A stretch of 64,000 nt of DNA from Lachnospiraceae bacterium (GTDB lineage: Bacteria; Bacillota; Clostridia; Lachnospirales; Lachnospiraceae): the NCBI GenBank assembly GCA_022845955.1, contig AP025576.1:6200001-6264000 (forward strand), read 5' to 3'. Under the pieces are notes generated by a model. The model was not told the origin of the DNA, made no database searches, and saw only the letters and a program-made list of their open reading frames with translations. A program made the translations under genes and the position numbers. Below are positions 32,057-39,118 of the stretch, piece by piece. Within the stretch, counting starts at the first letter, position 1. The number at the start of each line of letters is the position of its first letter.

Positions 32057-34846
32057 TTATTTATGGAATTCCAGCCATTCCACTTCGATACCCGGCATTT
32101 TAGTAGGGGTAAGGCACAGCTCATAGCTTCCTTTTTCCAGCCTGACCTCTCCCATTTCCCGCTCTACGGAAACACCATTGGTGCCATTTAGCTGGGGTGT
32201 CAGGAAACGCACGCCGTTCAGGCTGGCATTGCAGGCGGACTGGGCACGGAAATCCGGATTGTTTGTTTTCATACAGATACGTATCCGGTAGATTCCGGGG
32301 GTTTTCACGCAGAAGCGAACGGGGGTATCCATGGGTGTGGAAAGCCTGCAGGCGGTTTCCAGGACGGCTCCCCGGTCTGCGCATCGTTTCGTTCCTTCCG
32401 TTTTATCTGCCGGTATCAGTTCCGGTTCCTCTTCCGGCAGGAGAGAGCGTTCCATAGCCGGCGCATGCATCAGGAAACGGCAGATATTGGCGGCGCTGCG
32501 CTGCAGTTCTCCCAGTGTCAGTTTCCCTGTTTGTAAAGCTTCCAGCGTGTTGTCTCCCATGGGGTTCTCTTCCGCAGCCAGGTTATCCACCACCATGTAG
32601 AGATCGTTCTGGGAACGCACCATGGCCGCTGTATTTTCCCGGCTTTCTTCCCCGCCCTCCGCACAGTCGTTCATCGTAGACCACCAGTCCGTCATGACAA
32701 TCCCGGTAAAGCCCCATTCTTTCCGGAGAATGGTCGTATTCAGATCATAGTTGGAGGCGCTCCAATGGCCGTTGACCGGATTATAGGCCGTCATGACGCA
32801 GCTGCCTCTGCCTTCCTTCACCGCAATCTCAAAGGCCTTCAGGTATATCTCCCGGAGAGCCCGTTCGGAAACCACGGCATCCACTTTGCTTCTCACTTTT
32901 TCCTGGCTGTTGCAGGCGTAATGCTTCATGGTGGCATGGGATCCTCCTTTTCTGATGCCCCGGATATTGGCCGCCGCCATTTTGCCGGTCAGCAGGGGAT
33001 CCTCGGAGAAGTATTCAAAATTCCTCCCGTTGAGCGGATTTCTGTGGATGTTGATCCCAGGCCCCAAAAGGGTATCGATTTCATTGCGCAGAAGTTCTTT
33101 CCCTTCCATCTCATAAAGGGCTTCCACCAGCGGTGTATCAAAGGTACACGCCAGCAGGGTTCCTATCGGCACCTGGGTAGCCTGCGCCCCCACATCCATA
33201 CGGATACCGGAGGGGCCGTCCGCCGCCGCTGCCACAGGGATCCCATAGGTATCATGCAGGGATTTGCCCACGCCGCCGAAGCAGGAAGCAACACCGGGCG
33301 TCACCCGGGGACTGCACATGCCTTCTCCCCGTACCATCACAGCCAGCTCTTCCGGGGTCAGCTGTGCCAAAAACGCCTCCATTGTCTCTTTTCCTTCCCG
33401 GACATCCTTCAGCCGGATGTTCCTTTTTCCGGTCACGGCAAGGGCAGGAGGCATATTTTCGTGGATTCTGTCCGCTAAAGAAACGGTTCTTTGGGGAACG
33501 GCTTCCCCACTCTTTTCATAAACACCGCCGGCCCTGCATGCCCCGGGTTTTAAACGGATAAAATCCTTCTCCGGCGCACAGGCTTCCTCCAGCCGTTTCG
33601 TCACAATCGCTGTTTCCACCTGTAAGCCTTCTGCGCCGTCCACTGTCACCTGCTCCAGATCCCGGCTGCTTGTCCCGGCATAAATCCGGTAACAGCCTTC
33701 TTCCAATACATAGCAGGATTTATTTCCGGTATATCCGCCGTCATCATAAGCCGCCATGGCATCGACAGGGAACGCAAGACACAGCTCTTCCTCTTCTCCC
33801 GGAGCGAGCAGGCCGGTTTTGGCGAATGCCGCCAGTTCCCTGGCCGGACGGCCCAGCTTTCCCTGGGGTGCGCTGTAATATACCTGCACCGCTTCCCTGC
33901 CGGAGAAGCGGAAACCGGTATTTCTGACCGTCACCTTTAAACGGATTTCTCCGTCCTGTACCCCGGCGCCGGAAGCTTTTACCGCAAAAGTGGTATACGA
34001 CAGGCCAAAACCAAACGGATACCGCACTTTTTCCGGGGCAAAGGTTTCAAAATAACGGTAACCCACGTAAATATCTTCCTGGTAGATGTTTTCCAGTTCT
34101 CCTCCATGGTTTGCCGTGGAAGGATAATCTTCCAGATGAAAAGCGATAGTGTCCGCCAGTTTCCCGCAGGGCGTTGCCCTGCCTGTGATTACATCCGCTG
34201 CGGCATTGCCGCCCTCCTGGCCGCCGTGCCATACATAAAGCACAGCCGTTATGGGATTTTCACAGGGTTCCTGCAGAAAGTCCATATCAATTACACAGGT
34301 CACGTTGAGGATCACTGCTGTTTTCTTAAAATACCGGGTTACCAGACGGAGCAGTTCTTTTTCCCGGCTGTTAAGACGGTAGCCGTCCTCCCGGTCTTCG
34401 TAATCCTTGGCTTCTCCTGCCGTTCTTCCGATAACCACCAGGGCTTTGTCGGAATGGGAAGCCGCGTTCTTTACCAGATCCTCCGTTACCGGCATTTCCT
34501 TCTGGTTCCAGGGCTCCGCCGCCCATCCGCCGCCGCCGTCATCAAACGGATTTTCCTGTATCCAGTTTTCGTAAATACCTGCCAGCTCTTCATTGACTTT
34601 CACCTGTTCACACTGTCTGAGGCTGTCCAGCAGATTTGTAGTGTAGGGTACGTTTACCGCTCCCCCTGAACCGGTTCCGCTTCGGTAATAGTCCTTTTGG
34701 ATACGGCCAAAAACAGAAACGCATTCCCCGTCTGTTACCGGTAAGGTATTGTCATCATTTTTCAGCAGCACCGCACCCTGGGCCGCCGCTTCCCGGCACA
34801 GCTGCGCAAATCCCTCCAGCGGGATACCCGTCATTTTTTTACTCAT
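32057..34846 (-). CDS. Glycoside hydrolase family 3 beta-glycosidase with swapped domain order
   Basis: 929 residues without a signal peptide, so probably cytoplasmic. The usual GH3 C-terminal alpha/beta sandwich comes first (residues 10-280, GAVLLKNDDNTLPV, YRSGTGSGGAVNVPY, ALVVIGRTAGEAKDYEDRE). A fibronectin-III-like domain follows (about 290-400), and the catalytic (alpha/beta)8 barrel comes after residue 480: ADGPSGIRMD, LGPGINIHRNPLNGRNFEYFSEDP, KHYACNSQE, and the nucleophile Asp in GFTGIVMTDWWSTMN. This order is known from Ruminococcus albus and Butyrivibrio beta-glucosidases. The last 120 residues are another beta domain. The substrate is probably a beta-glucoside or beta-xyloside. Confidence 0.92.
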   Translation of the reverse strand: MSKKMTGIPLEGFAQLCREAAAQGAVLLKNDDNTLPVTDGECVSVFGRIQKDYYRSGTGSGGAVNVPYTTNLLDSLRQCEQVKVNEELAGIYENWIQENPFDDGGGGWAAEPWNQKEMPVTEDLVKNAASHSDKALVVIGRTAGEAKDYEDREDGYRLNSREKELLRLVTRYFKKTAVILNVTCVIDMDFLQEPCENPITAVLYVWHGGQEGGNAAADVITGRATPCGKLADTIAFHLEDYPSTANHGGELENIYQEDIYVGYRYFETFAPEKVRYPFGFGLSYTTFAVKASGAGVQDGEIRLKVTVRNTGFRFSGREAVQVYYSAPQGKLGRPARELAAFAKTGLLAPGEEEELCLAFPVDAMAAYDDGGYTGNKSCYVLEEGCYRIYAGTSSRDLEQVTVDGAEGLQVETAIVTKRLEEACAPEKDFIRLKPGACRAGGVYEKSGEAVPQRTVSLADRIHENMPPALAVTGKRNIRLKDVREGKETMEAFLAQLTPEELAVMVRGEGMCSPRVTPGVASCFGGVGKSLHDTYGIPVAAAADGPSGIRMDVGAQATQVPIGTLLACTFDTPLVEALYEMEGKELLRNEIDTLLGPGINIHRNPLNGRNFEYFSEDPLLTGKMAAANIRGIRKGGSHATMKHYACNSQEKVRSKVDAVVSERALREIYLKAFEIAVKEGRGSCVMTAYNPVNGHWSASNYDLNTTILRKEWGFTGIVMTDWWSTMNDCAEGGEESRENTAAMVRSQNDLYMVVDNLAAEENPMGDNTLEALQTGKLTLGELQRSAANICRFLMHAPAMERSLLPEEEPELIPADKTEGTKRCADRGAVLETACRLSTPMDTPVRFCVKTPGIYRIRICMKTNNPDFRAQSACNASLNGVRFLTPQLNGTNGVSVEREMGEVRLEKGSYELCLTPTKMPGIEVEWLEFHK

Positions 34847-34885
34847 ATCGTATATACCTGCCTTTTTGAATTTTCAGATATGCTT

Positions 34886-34913
34886 AGTATAGCATAGGTG
34901 CGGCGGGATTGAA
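34886..34913 (-). promoter_or_regulatory. Promoter of the GH3 gene
   Basis: On the minus strand TTCAAT, 16 bases, then TATACT with a TG extension just upstream of the -10 box, about 40 bases from the start codon. Confidence 0.6.
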
Positions 34914-34948
34914 TACGGAAAAAATCAGGGGAAGGATATATTCAAATT

Positions 34949-34979
34949 AAGGTGAGCACCCGTAAGGAATGCCCACCTT
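34949..34979. terminator. Stem-loop after the flavodiiron gene
   Basis: AAGGTGAGCA and TGCCCACCTT form a 10-bp stem (one mismatch on the plus strand, a G-U pair on the minus) with an 11-base loop. T-rich sequence follows on the plus side and AATTT on the minus side. It ends the Rrf2-ACAD-FDP operon. Confidence 0.6.
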
Positions 34980-35015
34980 TTCTTTTTAAGGATCGGTATC
35001 TTTTTCCTGCCGGAA

Positions 35016-36230
35016 TTATTCCTCTCCGTTTATGGAAGCGATAATCCCGTCTGCCAGCGCTTCCAGTTCGGAAACCTTATCGGGGTTCAGCGTGGATGCC
35101 ATGGAGAGTCGTTCATTGAGAACCGTCATATTTTTCATCTCTTCATCAATGAATTTCTGCATCAGGTCTCCTGATTTGCAGGCCCAGGAACCGTTTTCGA
35201 TAATGGCAAAGGTGCGATTCTGCAGGTTCAGCGCTTTCATATCGGAAAGGAAGCTGTGCATAACCGGATAAATTCCCAGATTGTAGGTCACAGAAGCCAG
35301 GACGATATGGCTTAAACGGAACGCTTCGGAAATCAGCTGGGAAACATGTGTATTGGAAACGTCATATACAGCCACATTGGTCATTCCCTTATCACACAGC
35401 CTGGCGGCAAGGGCCTGTGCAGCCGCTTCCGTATTGCCGTACATGGAGGCGTAGGCGATCATTACCCCTTTTTCCTCCGGCTCGTAGCGGCTCCAGAGAT
35501 CGTACTTTTCGATAAAGTAACCGATATTGGAACGCCATACAGGGCCGTGGAGGGGGCAGATCAATTTAATATCCAGCCCGGAGGCTTTTTTCAGGAGGGC
35601 CTGTACGGGAGCGCCGTATTTTCCAACAATATTGGTAAAATAACGTCTGGCATCGTCAATCCAGTCTCTCTCAAAATCCACTTCATCATTAAACAGTTTG
35701 CCGTCTAAGGCTCCGAAGGAACCGAAGGCGTCAGCGGAGAACAGGATGCCGTCCGTGGTATCAAAGGTCACCATTGCCTCGGGCCAGTGTACCATAGGGG
35801 CATTCACGAAAGTAACCGTGTGTCGGCCGAAGCTCTGGGTATCGCCTTCGTTTACTTCCAGCTGTGTATAGTTATCGATATCAAAGCCGAACTGGCGCAT
35901 AAGCATAAAGGCTTTGGGGGTGCTTATGATGGTAACCTTGGGGAAACGCAGCAGGATCTCTTCAATGGAAGCCCCGTGATCCGGTTCCATATGGTTAATC
36001 ACCAGATAGTCCAGTTCCCTTCCCTGCAGCAGATAATCCATGTTTTCCAGAAGCTGTCTGCACGCAGACCAGTCCACAGTATCAAAAAGGACTGTCTTTT
36101 CATCAAGCAGCAGATATGCATTATAGGAAACTCCCCTGGGAATGGGATGAATATTTTCAAACAGGGTCAGCCTGTGATCATTGGCCCCCACCCAGTATAA
36201 ATCTTCCGTTACATTTCTGACACAATACAT
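35016..36230 (-). CDS. Flavodiiron protein (FprA type), O2/NO reductase
   Basis: 404 residues. The N-terminal metallo-beta-lactamase-like domain has the diiron ligands H80-x-E82-x-D84-H85 in NHMEPDHGASIEE, plus His in NAPMVHWPEAM, Asp in LFSADAFGSFG and His in CPLHGPVWR. The C-terminal flavodoxin domain starts near residue 255 (MIAYASMYGNTEAAAQALA). It reduces O2 to water, or NO to N2O, using electrons from rubredoxin. It lies 26 bases after the rubredoxin-bearing ACAD gene, which could be its direct donor, in an operon headed by an Rrf2 regulator: an oxidative or nitrosative defence unit of an anaerobe. Confidence 0.95.
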   Translation of the reverse strand: MYCVRNVTEDLYWVGANDHRLTLFENIHPIPRGVSYNAYLLLDEKTVLFDTVDWSACRQLLENMDYLLQGRELDYLVINHMEPDHGASIEEILLRFPKVTIISTPKAFMLMRQFGFDIDNYTQLEVNEGDTQSFGRHTVTFVNAPMVHWPEAMVTFDTTDGILFSADAFGSFGALDGKLFNDEVDFERDWIDDARRYFTNIVGKYGAPVQALLKKASGLDIKLICPLHGPVWRSNIGYFIEKYDLWSRYEPEEKGVMIAYASMYGNTEAAAQALAARLCDKGMTNVAVYDVSNTHVSQLISEAFRLSHIVLASVTYNLGIYPVMHSFLSDMKALNLQNRTFAIIENGSWACKSGDLMQKFIDEEMKNMTVLNERLSMASTLNPDKVSELEALADGIIASINGEE

Positions 36231-36256
36231 TACTAATTCCTCCTTCCGGCCGCAGC

Positions 36257-38164
36257 CTACATAAACATATCTTTACTTTCCGCACATTCCGGGCATACCC
36301 AGTCCTGCGGCAGCTTTTCAAACAAGGTCCCCGGAGCGATATCCGCGTCCGCATCCCCTACAGCAGGATTGTATTCATAACCGCAGCCTCCGCAGGTATA
36401 AATCCTTCCAACCGGCGCGGGCTTGGGAGGCAGCGGCCGTTTCATTTTTACCATGGGCGGGGCCGGCTTTTTGGCTTCCCCATTATCCAGGGCAGCCGTA
36501 AGCAGCGGCAGGATCTCCATCAGATCTCCCACGATGCCATAGTCACAGTTTTTAAAAATAGGGGCGTTGGCATTTTTATTGATCGCCACAATGGTGGAGG
36601 CATCCCGGATACCCTTCAGATGCTGTACGGCTCCGGATATTCCGCAGGCAATATACAGGTTGCCGGTGAACTTCTGCCCGGACATTCCCACATACCGGTT
36701 CAGAGGCACATATTTCAGGGTTTCCGCAACGGGCCTGGAAGAACCTACCGCAGCGCCGGCCTGGAAAGCCAGGTCTTCAATCAGCTTCATGTTTTCCCGG
36801 CTGCCGATGCCTTTTCCTGCCGAAACCACTCTTTCCGCCTGGGGAATAGGCGTATCGGCCGGAATTCCCACCGTGAAATCATAGCCTTCCTTTTGCAGGG
36901 CTGCTACCAGGGCTTCCACCCGTTCTTTGGCGCTGCCTTCCTTAAGAATCATTTTCTTGCGGTAGCCTGTTACGGGAGCCGCTTTTTTCATAAGCTTCGG
37001 CGCACCGCCTGCATCCTTCGGCATTTTGCCGATGAGATGGGAGGCGATGACCACTCTCTGGATTTCATTGGTGCCTTCGTATATTGTGGTAATTTTGGCA
37101 TCCCGGTATGCCCGCTCTACTTCCATTCCCTTCAAGTAACCGCTTCCGCCGAAAATCTGAAGGGCATCATTGGTGACCTCCAGGGCAATATCGGATGCAT
37201 ACTGCTTGGCCATGGCGGCTTCCATCCCATAAGGCTCGTGATTTTCCTTCAGTTCCGCGGCACTGTATATCAGGAACCGTGCACAGCGCAGTTTGGTCGC
37301 CATATCGGCAAGCTTAAAGGATACCGCCTGCTGCTGACAAATGGGTTTTCCAAATTGTACTCTCTCTTTGGAATATTCCAGCGCATGCTCAAACGCTCCC
37401 TGGGCGATTCCCAGCGCCTGGGAGGCAATGCCGATACGTCCGCCGTCCAGGGTTGCCATAGCGATTTTAAAGCCTTCCCCCTCTTTTCCAAGAAGATTCT
37501 CCCTGGGAACCCTGACATCATTGAACAGCAGTTCCGCGGTAGAGGATGACCGAATACCCATTTTATCATAATGATCACCAAATTCAAAGCCTTCCCAGCC
37601 TTTTTCCACAATAAATGCAGAAATCCCTCTGGTTCCGATATCCGGAGTGGTTACGGCGAACACCACATACGTATCTGCCTTCGGCGCATTCGTTATAAAT
37701 ATTTTGCCACCATTTAACAGATAATAATCACCCTTAAGCACGGCAGTAGTTTCCGTACCGCCGGCATCGGATCCGGCGTTAGGCTCCGTAAGGCCAAAAG
37801 CTCCTATTTTTTCCCCTCTGGCCAGCGGAACCAGATATTTTTCTTTCTGTTCCTGCGTGCCGAAAGCAAAAATCGGCCAGGATCCCAGGGAAACATGGGC
37901 GGAAAGGATAACTCCTGTTCCTCCGTCCACTCTGGAGAGTTCTTCCACCGCAATGGCATAACTGAGAACATCAAGCCCGGCACCGCCGTATTCTTTGGGG
38001 TAGGGTATCCCCATAAGCCCCATTTCTCCCAGCTTTTTGACAGCGTCTGCCGGAAATTCATTGTTCTGATCCAGCATAAAAGCGATTGGTTTTACTTCGC
38101 TTTCCGCAAATCCCCTCATTTTCTGTCTGAATGCTTCCTGTTCCTGTGTTGTTTGATAAAGCAT
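36257..38164 (-). CDS. Acyl-CoA dehydrogenase / EtfA-domain / rubredoxin fusion
   Basis: 635 residues in three parts. Residues 1-375 are an acyl-CoA dehydrogenase (FGLTEPNAGSDAGGTETTAV, FITNAPKADTYVVFAVT, QALGIAQGAFEHALEYSKERVQFG). The catalytic Glu region is AKITTIYEGTNEIQRVVIA. Residues about 400-560 resemble the FAD-binding C-domain of electron transfer flavoprotein alpha (VVSAGKGIGSRENMKLIEDLA, GAAVGSSRPVAE, GMSGQKFTGNLYIACGISGAVQH). The last 50 residues are a rubredoxin with CGGC and CPEC iron ligands. The chain acyl-CoA, FAD, FAD, rubredoxin iron could feed the flavodiiron protein encoded next. AAAGGGGG precedes the ATG. The acyl-CoA substrate is unknown. Confidence 0.92.
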   Translation of the reverse strand: MLYQTTQEQEAFRQKMRGFAESEVKPIAFMLDQNNEFPADAVKKLGEMGLMGIPYPKEYGGAGLDVLSYAIAVEELSRVDGGTGVILSAHVSLGSWPIFAFGTQEQKEKYLVPLARGEKIGAFGLTEPNAGSDAGGTETTAVLKGDYYLLNGGKIFITNAPKADTYVVFAVTTPDIGTRGISAFIVEKGWEGFEFGDHYDKMGIRSSSTAELLFNDVRVPRENLLGKEGEGFKIAMATLDGGRIGIASQALGIAQGAFEHALEYSKERVQFGKPICQQQAVSFKLADMATKLRCARFLIYSAAELKENHEPYGMEAAMAKQYASDIALEVTNDALQIFGGSGYLKGMEVERAYRDAKITTIYEGTNEIQRVVIASHLIGKMPKDAGGAPKLMKKAAPVTGYRKKMILKEGSAKERVEALVAALQKEGYDFTVGIPADTPIPQAERVVSAGKGIGSRENMKLIEDLAFQAGAAVGSSRPVAETLKYVPLNRYVGMSGQKFTGNLYIACGISGAVQHLKGIRDASTIVAINKNANAPIFKNCDYGIVGDLMEILPLLTAALDNGEAKKPAPPMVKMKRPLPPKPAPVGRIYTCGGCGYEYNPAVGDADADIAPGTLFEKLPQDWVCPECAESKDMFM

Positions 38165-38305
38165 ATTTTGTACCCCCTTTTTATGAATTGGATTATCAGT
38201 GACTCTATATGTTTACTGCCTGATATACGGCAGATATGTGTCCGATTGTGCATACTGCAAAACTCGACTTTTTTTATCCACTTTTAAAAATAAGAAAATC
38301 CAATA

Positions 38306-38713
38306 TCAATCCCCAAATAAGACCCAATACAGACTGCGCGAACTAAATTCCCGGTCAATCGCCAGCTGTACCTTGGCGAGCTGCCCGTGTACGTTGCAGG
38401 GCCCCCCGTTTTTATCTCTCCATTCACACTGGTAATCAGCATTCATACATGCCGCCAGCCTGGCGTTGGCTTCTACTGCATTCACCAGATCATACAAGCT
38501 TATCCCATGCAAATCCGCATCCAGCTGGCAGCCGCCGTTCACTCCGCGTATGATTCGTATGATTCCGGCTTTTTCCAGCTTTTTCATGATTTTATAGGTG
38601 AATTTATGAGGCAGTGATTCTTTTTCCGCAATCTCTCCCACCGTCAGGCAGACACCCTGGGATAATGCCCGCAAAATGCGGAGCGCATAATCGGTTTCAC
38701 GAGTGATAAGCAA
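38306..38713 (-). CDS. Rrf2-family regulator with probable FeS cluster
   Basis: About 135 residues from the TTG at 38713 (LLITRETDYALRILRALSQG, the standard N-terminus), with AGGAGG seven bases upstream. An ATG eleven codons earlier has no site. The winged helix is residues 1-75 (LTVGEIAEKESLPHKFTYKIMKKLEKAGIIRIIRG). Three cysteines in ACMNADYQCEWRDKNGGPC form the FeS ligand loop seen in IscR/NsrR/RsrR-type members. Placed upstream of the ACAD-rubredoxin and flavodiiron genes on the same strand, it probably senses O2, NO or redox state and controls them. Confidence 0.9.
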   Translation of the reverse strand: MLITRETDYALRILRALSQGVCLTVGEIAEKESLPHKFTYKIMKKLEKAGIIRIIRGVNGGCQLDADLHGISLYDLVNAVEANARLAACMNADYQCEWRDKNGGPCNVHGQLAKVQLAIDREFSSRSLYWVLFGD

Positions 38714-38849
38714 TGGCACGCCTCCTTTTCCTGACGCAGGCTCCACATGCGCAACAGGCTGTCCTGCACATGAATTTTACGTTTCTAACTTAACTATAAT
38801 AAAGTGGAGTGTTTTTGTCAAGTTTAGATTGCGGAAAAAGAGACAAAAA
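38714..38849. other. Intergenic region upstream of the Rrf2 gene
   Basis: AT-rich, with a run resembling a minus-strand promoter region near 38790-38820 (TTGACA as TGTCAA at 38815-38820). No gene is seen. The remnant described next begins at about 38850. Confidence 0.35.
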
Positions 38850-39110
38850 GGGAACCGTTCAGAATTGTCTGAACCGGTACAGGATAGCTATTTTATGTGG
38901 CATCATGTAAAATAGATGAATACGAATATTCGCCTTCTCGGTGCGAAGGTGACCCTTTTCGATATTTGCCAGCCGCTGGATGCTTCCACGAAATTTGTTG
39001 ACAGTTTGTCGGCCCTGGCCCTGCTGCTTTCAGCTGCTTACTGCTTTGGGAAGGAATTTTTCCGGAGCCGGAAGCAGCAGCTGCTGCTTCCGCTGTTCCG
39101 CCTTAATTGT
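38850..39110 (+). pseudogene. Collapsed copy of the 42.66-45.47 kb cassette; 69-codon chimeric frame
   Basis: Three short pieces match a distant stretch in order. 38850-38930 matches 42664-42742 (palindrome GAACCGTTCAGAATTG..., then AGGATAGCTATTTTATGTGG and CATCATGTAAAATAG). About 38932-38962 matches 43008-43036 of the methyltransferase gene (TTCTCGGTGCGAAGGTGACC). About 38968-39080 matches 45354-45466, the 3' end of the HTH-membrane gene. Two large deletions would explain it. The pieces happen to stay in frame, giving a 69-residue chimera from 38916 (LLGAKVTLFDI joined to QPLDASTKFVDSL and SAAYCFGKEFFRSRKQ). No ribosome site is seen, so I call it a remnant rather than a gene. Confidence 0.75.
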
Positions 39111-39118
39111 CAGCGTCC

